From Ravibacter sp964559125 (GTDB lineage: Bacteria; Bacteroidota; Bacteroidia; Cytophagales; Spirosomataceae): a stretch of 64,000 nucleotides of DNA. The notes below the pieces were generated by a model that was not told the DNA's origin, did no database searches, and saw only the letters and a list, made by a program, of their open reading frames with translations. The stretch lies in contig CAZLGW010000015.1 in NCBI GenBank assembly GCA_964559125.1, positions 62,001 to 126,000 of the forward strand, written 5' to 3'. Position numbers and translations under genes: made by a program. Within the stretch, counting starts at the first letter, position 1. Each line of letters begins with the position of its first letter. Of the stretch, positions 53,992 to 60,699 are shown piece by piece.

Positions 53992-54420
53992 TCATTTAAA
54001 TGTATTTTCAAACCTCCTCTGATTCAGCCAGGTTGTAGCGTGAGCCTGCTCTATCGATGGATGTTTGGCAAGCCACGCTAAGTAGGCCGGGACTGCCATC
54101 AGAGCCTGGTTACGCTCCGCTTCGCTAAGAGCGTTCCATAGCTTTTCTGCTCGCTTCTTGTCTCCGATTCTGTAGTTGTAGGCGTTCCAGAAGGCGGCAA
54201 AAGAAAGGTCCTCCGGCACCTCACGTACATCAAGTCCTGGATTCGTTTTCCACCTATCCAAGAAATCCTGATGTCGATAGGGAGCATTGCCTAGCGCCCA
54301 TCGCCAGGCTTCAATCGGCCACTCCCCGTCACGCTCCCATTTTTTCAAGAACCCATCTTCTGCATAGGTTAGCGTCATGCGAAGGGCGCCTTCTTTTTTG
54401 TGTATTACGCTGTATTTCAT
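53992..54420 (-). CDS. Phage protein with replication-protein-like C-terminus
   Basis: 142 residues. The C-terminal half (FAAFWNAYNYRIGDKKRAEKLWNALSEAERNQALMAVPAYLAW, TTWLNQRRFEN) matches a domain often found at the end of phage replication initiators, where ...STWLNQRRW is usual. The N-terminal half has no helix-turn-helix seen. In a transposable phage a full replication initiator is not expected, so this may be a leftover or an accessory DNA-binding domain. Confidence 0.5.
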   Translation of the reverse strand: MKYSVIHKKEGALRMTLTYAEDGFLKKWERDGEWPIEAWRWALGNAPYRHQDFLDRWKTNPGLDVREVPEDLSFAAFWNAYNYRIGDKKRAEKLWNALSEAERNQALMAVPAYLAWLAKHPSIEQAHATTWLNQRRFENTFK

Positions 54421-54800
54421 ATCATGTAATTTTTGTGAATAAGGGCTATAACCTCCCCGACTACTAATTTCGTAATAGGGTCTGCGGATAAATCATATCC
54501 GCTCTCTTCAGATAGGATGAAGAACAGCGCCAAGGCTTCGTGCCTATATACAGTCACACTTAGCCGTACCGGCTTTACACTACCGTCCTTCAACAGCTTT
54601 ACCGGCGCTCCATAACGGGCAAAGTCGTTGGTTCGTTCGATAATCCGGTCAACCAGATCGCTCACGCAAACAAAAAGAAGATAATCTACATGTCTCTCCG
54701 CTTTCAGGTCTCGCACATCGATACTGGTTATTATTTTGCCTATCAGGACGCCAAAACCTCGAAGCTCTTTTGGAGGTAGCTTTAGTTTCATTTTATTCAT
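54417..54800 (-). CDS. Phage protein of unknown function (possible DGR accessory)
   Basis: 127 residues, largely helical with hydrophobic stretches (GFGVLIGKIITSIDV, HVDYLLFVCVSDLVDRII, VYRHEALALFFILSEES). Its length and helicity are near those of Avd proteins, but the Avd-type positively charged surface is not evident. It overlaps neighbours by 4-8 bp in the same operon as the RT. Confidence 0.5.
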   Translation of the reverse strand: MNKMKLKLPPKELRGFGVLIGKIITSIDVRDLKAERHVDYLLFVCVSDLVDRIIERTNDFARYGAPVKLLKDGSVKPVRLSVTVYRHEALALFFILSEESGYDLSADPITKLVVGEVIALIHKNYMI

Positions 54801-55113
54801 TTTGATCGCAATCTTTAAATTCTAACCTGCGGTTTTCTTTTACAATTTTTGCCGTGAACGGAAAATCGGACTCGGACACCATTAGTAGGGTTTCCCTCAA
54901 AATCCTGCTACCGGTAAATACAACGTGCCTTGTTCCGGATACTTCGATATGAATGCATAAACATTTATCTGCACCTGGTTTGGGGTATTTTGACTGATCA
55001 ATACGATACCCGAGAACGGTGATATTTCTGTTAAGCAGATTGTCAACACTGATTTTGTTGCCGTCGAAGTTGTCAGACTCTACCTTAATACCCAGGTCAC
55101 TGAACTTTTTCAT
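54793..55113 (-). CDS. Phage protein overlapping the RT gene (possible DGR accessory)
   Basis: 106 residues. FSDLGIKVESDNFDGNKISVDNLLNRNITVLGYRIDQSKYPK, CLCIHIEVSGTRHVVFTGSRILRETLL suggests a small OB- or beta-barrel-like fold. Its start lies 17 bp inside the RT gene, so translation is coupled. Because it is next to the RT where Avd normally sits, it is the best candidate for an accessory factor. No Avd similarity is visible. Confidence 0.55.
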   Translation of the reverse strand: MKKFSDLGIKVESDNFDGNKISVDNLLNRNITVLGYRIDQSKYPKPGADKCLCIHIEVSGTRHVVFTGSRILRETLLMVSESDFPFTAKIVKENRRLEFKDCDQNE

Positions 55114-56101
55114 TGCCGTATAGATTTAATGTTTTCAAAAGGTTAATCGAATTACTCCAGATCGCCCAACCGATATGCGAGGCCATTTCCTGCTTTAGCT
55201 TCACAGAGTCCAGGCCCTTTTTCCTAAGCTTAGCAACCTTTCGTGCCATTCTTTTCTTGATAGACTTTCTCATAAAGGTATACTTCCTGAAGAATCTGTA
55301 ACCCAGAAAGTCTATACCTCTGATCTCGACAGCGAATACCTGATAATTGGGCTTCACCGTAAGTTTTAGGCTGCTCGACAGATACGCAGCTATTTCAGAT
55401 CGAAGCTGATGAAGTCGGGCTTTTTCTGAAGCGAGAATGACAACATCATCGCAATACCGGTACATATAACGCACCTTCATTTTCTCCTTCAGCCAGTGGT
55501 CGAAGTAGGTCAGGTACAGATTACCCAGGTATTGACTCACATAGTTGCCAATCGGCAGCCCTGGGGCGCTGTCTATAATCTCATCAAGCAGAGCAAGCGT
55601 GTCAGGGCATTTTAGCTTTTTCCTGACAATCTGCTTCATTATGCTGTGATCTATGGAAGGGTAGAACTTTTGCACATCTAACTTAAGGCAATACTTGGTA
55701 CCTTCCGGGTCTTTCAGGAGGTCACTTTTCACCTTCTTTAGGCATGCATGTACTCCCCTTCCTTCGATGCAGGAATATGTATCGGCAGTGAATACCCTCA
55801 TCCAGATGTTTTTCAATATGTTCATTATCGCATGGTGAACAATCCGGTCGGGATAGTACGGGAGTCGATATATGATCCTGGTTTTTCCACCATCAGCTAC
55901 TAAGGGGAAAACATCGTATTTAGAGGTGCGATATTCCTTCCTGACAAGTATGTCGTGTAGCTTTTGCAGATTCCCTTCCGGATCCTTATCGAATACGCGC
56001 ACCCCGTGCGTTCGCTCTTTCCCTTTCCTGGCGTTTCTTTCTGCCAGTCTCAGGTTCTCAGGATCAATTATTCTCAAGTATAGATTTCCGATTCGTTTCA
56101 T
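55097..56101 (-). CDS. DGR-type reverse transcriptase
   Basis: 334 residues. RT motifs: LKLDVQKFYPSIDHSIM (domain 3, Asp142), GLPIGNYVSQYLGNLYL (domain 4 with SQ, the DGR signature instead of QG) and YRYCDDVVILAS (domain 5, YCDD, Asp218-219), then IRGIDFLGYRF and a basic C-terminus. No maturase or endonuclease domain follows. Directly upstream is TR2 and upstream of that three VR-bearing genes. It copies TR RNA into cDNA with errors at A. Error-prone cDNA then replaces VR. It may also use TR1. Confidence 0.9.
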   Translation of the reverse strand: MKRIGNLYLRIIDPENLRLAERNARKGKERTHGVRVFDKDPEGNLQKLHDILVRKEYRTSKYDVFPLVADGGKTRIIYRLPYYPDRIVHHAIMNILKNIWMRVFTADTYSCIEGRGVHACLKKVKSDLLKDPEGTKYCLKLDVQKFYPSIDHSIMKQIVRKKLKCPDTLALLDEIIDSAPGLPIGNYVSQYLGNLYLTYFDHWLKEKMKVRYMYRYCDDVVILASEKARLHQLRSEIAAYLSSSLKLTVKPNYQVFAVEIRGIDFLGYRFFRKYTFMRKSIKKRMARKVAKLRKKGLDSVKLKQEMASHIGWAIWSNSINLLKTLNLYGNEKVQ

Positions 56102-56226
56102 TGTATTTTAAAGAAAGGCCTATGCTCACGGGTCGCGTTCCTTTTTTAAGTACCAGCGCCCCATCAGGTTAGTTGTTATCTTTTGCCATGCGGGCAAGGT
56201 CTGCCTGGATAATTTCTTTTAGCATA

Positions 56227-56298
56227 TTGGGAGCTGACATTCGAGTTCGAGTTGTCGTAGTTGTAGTCGTTGTACGAGAACCTGGAACCGCTACCAGC
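56227..56298 (-). repeat. Template repeat TR2 for the three tandem variable genes
   Basis: 72 bp in the 222-bp gap between the RT gene and VR1 gene. Read on the minus strand it has 20 adenines. VR1, VR2 and VR3 match it except at A sites (17 of 17, 13 of 14, 14 of 14). Order VR-TR-RT on one strand is classical for DGRs. No other gene is in this gap; an antisense open frame over TR2 is not credible. Confidence 0.93.
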
Positions 56299-56323
56299 AG
56301 CCAGACACAACCTAATATTTTAT

Positions 56324-56713
56324 TTACTGTCCGGAAAAGACCATAAATTCGAGGTAGACGTCTTCAAATTGCCGACCGGCGTAAATCGCCAAGTCGCTGG
56401 TCCGAAAAACGAGGCGGGAGCCGACATGCGAGCACGAGAAGTCGAAGTCGGAGACGACGCACGAGAACCCGGAACCGCCACCAGCCTCAGACTCCATCCA
56501 GAAATACGGGTAGTACTTCCATTCATCGTCATCATCCCAGTCCGGTTGCCATCCTTCATTTAGCACTTCAGCCAGCAGGAACAGTTTGACTGCTGCATTT
56601 GCCCCTTTCTGGTATTCTTCGACGGGGTTTTTGAAGGGTATTACCTGTTCTTCTGTTACCCCTTTCAGCCGGTACACATCGGCCATTGTTTTTACTTGCT
56701 CTGTGATTTTCAT
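56324..56713 (-). CDS. DGR variable protein 1 (small C-type-lectin-like)
   Basis: 129 residues. An N-terminal helical half is followed by NEGWQPDWDDDDEWKYYPYF and GGGSGFSCVV...FSCSHVGSRLVFR. The VR1 segment covers about residues 77-100. The conserved GSRLVF after the variable part matches GSRLCF at the end of the fibre. The third of three tandem paralogues, overlapping the next by 4 bp. No fibre or signal peptide, so its location in virion or cell is unknown. Confidence 0.8.
   Translation of the reverse strand: MKITEQVKTMADVYRLKGVTEEQVIPFKNPVEEYQKGANAAVKLFLLAEVLNEGWQPDWDDDDEWKYYPYFWMESEAGGGSGFSCVVSDFDFSCSHVGSRLVFRTSDLAIYAGRQFEDVYLEFMVFSGQ
56414..56485 (-). repeat. Variable repeat VR1
   Basis: 72 bp, 17 differences from TR2, all at TR2 adenines. 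Located within the gene at 56324-56713, with conserved GGCTCCCG-CTC-TTTTTC tract immediately downstream. Confidence 0.92.
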
Positions 56714-57090
56714 TTGCTTTTCTGGAAAAATTCGTTGTAGATATCAATGAACTGAGTCGCGGCGTATTTCGCCAGCTCCCTGGTCCGAAAAACGAGGCGG
56801 GAGCCGACATACGAGTACAAGTTGTCGCAGCCGTAGACGACGTACGAGAACCCGGAACCGCCACCAGCATAGTAGAGCCAGGGATAATATTTTACCTGGG
56901 TCCTATCGTTCCAGTCTGCCTCCCATCCTTCGTTTAGCACGTCGGCGATCAGCATTAATTTTGCGGCAGCATTCAGCCCTCTTTGAAAGTCATTTTTCGG
57001 CTTTTTGAACGGAATGACGTCCTTTTCCTCGACCCCGGCAATAGCCAGGATGTCTGCGAATGTTTTTGCCTTTTTGGTTATCTCACTCAT
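56710..57090 (-). CDS. DGR variable protein 2 (paralogue)
   Basis: 126 residues, about 40-50 percent alike to protein 1 in the first 70 residues (AKTFADILAIAGVEEKDVIPFKKPKNDFQRGLNAAAKLMLIADVLNEGW). The variable segment follows GGGSGFSYVVYG. Ends ELAKYAATQFIDIYNEFF. It overlaps protein 1 by 4 bp and starts 1 bp after protein 3. Function unknown; likely a diversified binding protein. Confidence 0.8.
   Translation of the reverse strand: MSEITKKAKTFADILAIAGVEEKDVIPFKKPKNDFQRGLNAAAKLMLIADVLNEGWEADWNDRTQVKYYPWLYYAGGGSGFSYVVYGCDNLYSYVGSRLVFRTRELAKYAATQFIDIYNEFFQKSK
56797..56868 (-). repeat. Variable repeat VR2
   Basis: 72 bp, 14 differences from TR2, 13 at TR2 adenines and one C-to-T (TR2 position 56249 on plus is G, VR2 has A). 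The one exception may be a normal mutation. Confidence 0.9.
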
Positions 57091-57091
57091 G

Positions 57092-57577
57092 TTACAATAG
57101 AAATTTGTTGTAGATATCTATGAACTGTTTTCCGGCATATTCCGCCAGTTCCCTGGATTTGAAAACGAGGCGGGAGCCGACATACGAGTACGAGCGGCCG
57201 CAGTAGTAGCCGTTGCACGAGAACCCGGAACCGCCACCAGCAGCACCTTTTTTGAATTCAAACCAGGGGTAATATTTGTATTGGTTAGAGTCACTCCAAT
57301 CCGGTTCCCAGCCCTCATTGAGTGCGAGAGCAATTATTGTGAGCTGGTGGTAGGCAAAAGCAGATTCCCTGTCTCTGGGAGGGAGGCACGCAAAATCACT
57401 AATAGTCAACGGCTTCATCCCAATGTCTTCACAGGCGTCAATGTAGGACGCGATCCGGGCCTTTACATCAAGCTCCAGGGACTCTCCAAATAGGTCCGCA
57501 AGGAGTCGTTTGCCGGAATCATCGGCACGATTGTACGCTTTCACAGCGTTTACAGGGTCTATTTCAAGTTTTTTCAT
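57092..57577 (-). CDS. DGR variable protein 3 (longer paralogue)
   Basis: 161 residues. A longer N-terminal part (KLEIDPVNAVKAYNRADDSGKRLLADLFGESLELDVKARIASYIDACEDIGM) precedes the shared core (ALNEGWEPDWSDSNQYKYYPWFEF, GGGSGFSCNGYYCGRSYSYVGSRLVF). It is the first gene of the three, just downstream of the GemA-like gene. The N-terminal addition may be its attachment domain. Confidence 0.8.
   Translation of the reverse strand: MKKLEIDPVNAVKAYNRADDSGKRLLADLFGESLELDVKARIASYIDACEDIGMKPLTISDFACLPPRDRESAFAYHQLTIIALALNEGWEPDWSDSNQYKYYPWFEFKKGAAGGGSGFSCNGYYCGRSYSYVGSRLVFKSRELAEYAGKQFIDIYNKFLL
57170..57241 (-). repeat. Variable repeat VR3
   Basis: 72 bp, 14 differences from TR2, all at TR2 adenines. 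Upstream match extends 3 bp further than for VR1. Confidence 0.92.
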
Positions 57578-57583
57578 TGCTTA

Positions 57584-57991
57584 TTAATAGTTGTTTAATT
57601 GCTGTTTAACTACTGCTTTAATACGGCCATCACGCCAGCGTTCCAGGGCCGTTATACACTCGGAGAGCTTGTCGAGCGGGAGCATGAAAAGGTTGTCAAC
57701 CTTCCATTTGTCCTTTATCCATTTGTCCAGACGACTGTAGTCGCCACCCTTCACGACTCCTATTTCAGAAGCAATGGCCCTGGCCTTTGCTCTCATGCGA
57801 GCCAGGCGGCTTACGTTTTGCCCCTCGAGTAGCTTAATGGCCCAGTCCATTTGTTGGGCGGTGAGGTCGCGGGATGATTCCGCGCGGCCTTTGGAGGCGT
57901 TACGGACGATTTCCCTCTTTTCGTCCGCGTCCAGGCCCAGGGAATTTACCAGGGCGTGGAATTTCACGTTTTGTGATTGTGTTCGGATCAT
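57584..57991 (-). CDS. GemA-like regulator (DUF1018)
   Basis: 135 residues from the ATG at 57991, which overlaps the TGA of the upstream zinc-ribbon gene (ATGA). KFHALVNSLGLDADEKREIVRNASKGRAESSRDLTAQQMDWAIKLLEGQ is the DUF1018 helical module of Mu GemA/E16. The C-terminal part (LDKWIKDKWKVDNLFMLPLDKLSECITALERW) resembles the second module. In Mu it affects host gene expression and DNA supercoiling. Confidence 0.75.
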   Translation of the reverse strand: MIRTQSQNVKFHALVNSLGLDADEKREIVRNASKGRAESSRDLTAQQMDWAIKLLEGQNVSRLARMRAKARAIASEIGVVKGGDYSRLDKWIKDKWKVDNLFMLPLDKLSECITALERWRDGRIKAVVKQQLNNY

Positions 57992-58125
57992 TTGTTTGAT
58001 CGTTTGGTTGGCTGTTCCTTGTGGCACTGGTAGCAGTAATCTCCCTGGCGTGCGTCGTACCAGTGCCCACAGTAGACGCATTTTTCCCAGTGTTCGTGGT
58101 TATACAGGCGCATCGGCAAATCCAT
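57988..58125 (-). CDS. Small zinc-ribbon protein (45 aa)
   Basis: An ATG at 58125 opens a 45-residue frame ending TGA at 57988-57990. It contains two Cys pairs, KCVYCGHWYDARQGDYCYQCH (CxxC and CxxC about 11 residues apart), a rubredoxin-like zinc knuckle. It overlaps the downstream gene by 4 bp and the upstream gene end by about 25 bp, as is usual in this compact operon. It is too short for common gene callers. Likely a nucleic-acid- or protein-binding factor. Confidence 0.7.
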   Translation of the reverse strand: MDLPMRLYNHEHWEKCVYCGHWYDARQGDYCYQCHKEQPTKRSNK

Positions 58126-58336
58126 GTATTATCTGCTCAATCGGATACTTTATGGTTATGGCGTCCTGTCGCGTTCGTTTGATGGATATCAGCGCTCCTA
58201 CTTCTATTTTACTTACGACCAAAGATCCGGACCAGATCGACGCCTGAAACGGCCCGCAATCGACTACCAAACCATCCTCGTTTACATCCCACCACAGGAA
58301 ATCCTGCCCGTGATCTTCGAAATACACCCGTTTCAT
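58100..58336 (-). CDS. Phage early protein of unknown function
   Basis: 78 residues. MKRVYFEDHGQDFLWWDVNEDGLVVDCGPFQASIWSGSLVV is a beta-rich small fold found as an early phage protein. It overlaps DUF3164 by 4 bp upstream. No known role. Confidence 0.62.
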   Translation of the reverse strand: MKRVYFEDHGQDFLWWDVNEDGLVVDCGPFQASIWSGSLVVSKIEVGALISIKRTRQDAITIKYPIEQIIHGFADAPV

Positions 58337-58965
58337 ATGCTCGAAAAATTAAGGTTAATAGCCTGATAAGCTCCTTCGGAATCGCGCACGAACACTCGGA
58401 AATACCTTTTTGAATCCGGGTATCTTATACTGCTTTCTAGCAGGCTGATAGCCTCCTGGAAGAGCGGGTTTTGCACTTTCTGGCGGTACTTCAGGAGGCC
58501 CATTACCTTTTTTGCATCCAGGGCACCACGGCTTTTTGAAAAGGCATCCGTTACGAATTGCTTAATGAAACCGTCTTTGGTGTCGATAGACTCATCCAGG
58601 AACTGATTCAGCTTGTTTTGGCAGAGCTGGATAAGTTGCTCGTCGAAGTCAGTACGGACATTTACATCAACTTCTACCTTCAGGCTGCGGTCGAAGTTGA
58701 ACCAGGTGAAATTACCCTTGCGACCTTCAGGATCCTGACCGTACTGCTCGTAGACAGCCTCCATTACTTCGCGGCTGATTTCAGTTATTGAATCCTTTAG
58801 CGCGGACAAACGATTGTTAACGTCAATAGCCTGTTTGTACAGCTTCTCGGCGCTTTTTTCGGCCAGTTTCTCGGACTTGGTCAGCCTGTCCACCGGTACT
58901 TTTACCCCAGCTTCGTCGATCCATGAACGGAACTCTTTGCCCGTCTTTTGAAAATTTGGTTTCAT
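58333..58965 (-). CDS. DUF3164 early protein of Mu-like phages
   Basis: 210 residues. FRSWIDEAGVKVPVDRLTKSEKLAEKSAEKLYKQAIDVNNRLSALK and GNFTWFNFDRSLKVEVDVNVRTDFDE are DUF3164 features. These proteins occur between MuB and late genes in Mu-like phages; role not known. It overlaps neighbours by 4 bp both sides. Confidence 0.8.
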   Translation of the reverse strand: MKPNFQKTGKEFRSWIDEAGVKVPVDRLTKSEKLAEKSAEKLYKQAIDVNNRLSALKDSITEISREVMEAVYEQYGQDPEGRKGNFTWFNFDRSLKVEVDVNVRTDFDEQLIQLCQNKLNQFLDESIDTKDGFIKQFVTDAFSKSRGALDAKKVMGLLKYRQKVQNPLFQEAISLLESSIRYPDSKRYFRVFVRDSEGAYQAINLNFSSI

Positions 58966-59345
58966 GTTGTTAGGTATTTTAAAGTGTTTAATTGCTTTTT
59001 CATTGCGGGCATATTATGCTCCTTTTCGTAGCGCTGCCGGTGTTTTGGGTCGTTGGATTCCGGGTATAAGCTTCTGTACCCCTGCTCCAATAATTGAATT
59101 TTCCCCCCTAACTTTTTGATTTGCTGCTGTAAGAATTCCGCACGCGGATTACTTCTTACATATGGCATCAGTTCCTGTAGGAACTTCAACCGGCCTTCAG
59201 CTTTCTTCTTTTCGATTGCCGACGCCTTCCATACACCCGGCGCGTTATCCTTGTGCGCTGCCGCGTTCCTTAGCGCCTCCCGCGCCTTTTCGACAGCTTT
59301 CCTCTGTTCGGCTATTTCAGCCTTCAGTTCTGCTTCTGTTTTCAT
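58962..59345 (-). CDS. Coiled-coil early phage protein
   Basis: 127 residues, Lys/Glu-rich helices (EAELKAEIAEQRKAVEKAREALRNAAAHKDN; KKKAEGRLKFLQELMPY; AEFLQQQIKKLGGKIQLLEQGYRSLY). Predicted as a coiled coil from heptads. Follows the AAA+ gene by 15 bp. Function unknown. Confidence 0.6.
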   Translation of the reverse strand: MKTEAELKAEIAEQRKAVEKAREALRNAAAHKDNAPGVWKASAIEKKKAEGRLKFLQELMPYVRSNPRAEFLQQQIKKLGGKIQLLEQGYRSLYPESNDPKHRQRYEKEHNMPAMKKQLNTLKYLTT

Positions 59346-59360
59346 TTCTATTGTAATTCA

Positions 59361-60281
59361 TTATGCAGCGTGACGGGCAGAAAGGCGCTCTCGCTTTATT
59401 TTGCGCTTAACCGCCCTTAAGTCGGTTACGATTTCCATGTATTTTACCCCGATTTGTTTGTGGATGGGGTTGGAGTCCTTCCAGATTCGGGCTATACCGG
59501 CTGGATCAGTTACACCGTTTGCATGGCATATTGCCTCTATATCTTGTTTGGTTGCCCCGAGAAGGTGAACAAAGCTCCGTCCGAGACGGCTGTCTATTTC
59601 ATCATACCCTTTTGTTGCGGCTGCCACACCCTTTTTCACTTCTTTTTCCAGGTTATCAGTGCCGCAGGCAACAAGCCCTATCTCATCTTCTAACCGGTTA
59701 TACAGCGGGATAATGAATCGGAGAGCAGATGGGCGCAGCTTATCTGCTTCATCCAGGACGATCAGTGGCAGGCACTCTTTAGCGCGCTGCTTGAAGAACT
59801 TAACAATCCCCTCAGCCATGCTTTCAGCGGTTTCGTACCGACCGACCGTGATACCTACCGCCGTAGCGAGCCGGATAAGAAACGCCTTCCGGCTCCATTC
59901 CTCGCATTGCAGGACATACACTCCGGTATTATTATGAGCATATTGGGCAATTGCCGCCGTTTTTCCGCTCCCAGCTTTCTCAGAGATCGCCATAAAAAGG
60001 CCTTCGTTCTGTGCATCGGCTAATACCTGGTGTATCATCTTCAGGTTATTGGTCGGGACAATATTCCATACCCGATCAACCAGGTTTACCCCAAGCTTCC
60101 CGGCTAGATCCGCCCACATATTCTCGCTCACCTTAACCCAATTGTCCGGGTTCAGGATATTGGCGCTAATCGTGGCGCTTGATATCGACAGCTTTGCAGC
60201 CACTTTGTTCATGCTCCCCAATAGGGATTTTTCCCGGTTCAGGGCCGTTACAATCTCGTTTTTCTTGGCCTCAGTAATCAT
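59361..60281 (-). CDS. MuB-like AAA+ transposition protein
   Basis: 306 residues. An N-terminal HTH-like part (SMNKVAAKLSISSATISANIL, about 22-43) matches the MuB layout. Walker A is EKAGSGKT (about 101-108), Walker B LIVLDEADKL (about 173-182), and a sensor-like ACGTDN follows. MuB selects target DNA and stimulates the transposase; it also gives target immunity. It follows the transposase gene and two small genes. Confidence 0.9.
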   Translation of the reverse strand: MITEAKKNEIVTALNREKSLLGSMNKVAAKLSISSATISANILNPDNWVKVSENMWADLAGKLGVNLVDRVWNIVPTNNLKMIHQVLADAQNEGLFMAISEKAGSGKTAAIAQYAHNNTGVYVLQCEEWSRKAFLIRLATAVGITVGRYETAESMAEGIVKFFKQRAKECLPLIVLDEADKLRPSALRFIIPLYNRLEDEIGLVACGTDNLEKEVKKGVAAATKGYDEIDSRLGRSFVHLLGATKQDIEAICHANGVTDPAGIARIWKDSNPIHKQIGVKYMEIVTDLRAVKRKIKRERLSARHAA

Positions 60282-60511
60282 ATGCTCATGTATTTTCGAT
60301 TAATCAGATTCGCTACCTTTTCCTTGATTTCCCTGTAGGTTTTAAGATCGTTCCTTAACTCTTCACACAGGGTAGCACCTTTAACCAGGGCCTCGGTTTC
60401 GCTTATTTTTTCAGTCAGCGAGTCGCTTATCTCTTCCAGCTCGTCAACGGAGTATTGCGAAAGCATACCGTTTTGGTTGGATATGAGAATATGTGTAATG
60501 CTCCAACTCAT
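60278..60511 (-). CDS. Small early phage protein between transposase and MuB genes
   Basis: 77 residues, helical (YSVDELEEISDSLTEKISETEALVKGATLCEELRNDLKTYREIKEKVANL). Overlaps MuB by 4 bp and the membrane-protein gene by 4 bp. No known family. Confidence 0.6.
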   Translation of the reverse strand: MSWSITHILISNQNGMLSQYSVDELEEISDSLTEKISETEALVKGATLCEELRNDLKTYREIKEKVANLINRKYMSI

Positions 60512-60672
60512 TGCTGGGCCGGTTTACGCGCCATCCACACCAAGGCAATAGCCAGTAGAGACAGCGCAATGAAAAGAATCGGCTCGCCGTAGAGCAGCAA
60601 CGGAAGTACCAGGTACTCAATCGTCCATTCACCCAGGGCTACAGCCCAGACTAGAAACAGAAAGGTTTTCAT
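60508..60672 (-). CDS. Small two-helix membrane protein (54 aa)
   Basis: ATG at 60672, TGA at 60508-60510, overlapping the next start (ATGA). The sequence KTFLFLVWAVALGEWTIEYLVLPLLLYGEP then LFIALSLLAIALVWMARK has two hydrophobic helices and a basic end. Because it is very short it is easily missed. It may be a holin-like or superinfection-exclusion protein; no family recognised. Confidence 0.65.
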   Translation of the reverse strand: MKTFLFLVWAVALGEWTIEYLVLPLLLYGEPILFIALSLLAIALVWMARKPAQQ

Positions 60673-60699
60673 TGTATTTATGTTTAGTTTAACCAGATA

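Noticed and set aside
55097..56101. Group II intron or retron reading of the reverse transcriptase
   Set aside because: The SQ in domain 4, absence of a maturase/endonuclease domain or retron ncRNA, and adjacent TR/VR repeats with A-specific changes fit a DGR.
56270..56563. 97-residue plus-strand open frame across TR2 and VR1
   Set aside because: Antisense to the DGR elements; explained by the repeat composition.
60444..60632. 62-residue minus-strand open frame
   Set aside because: An out-of-frame reading of the small membrane protein gene, which has ATGA coupling and a better start.
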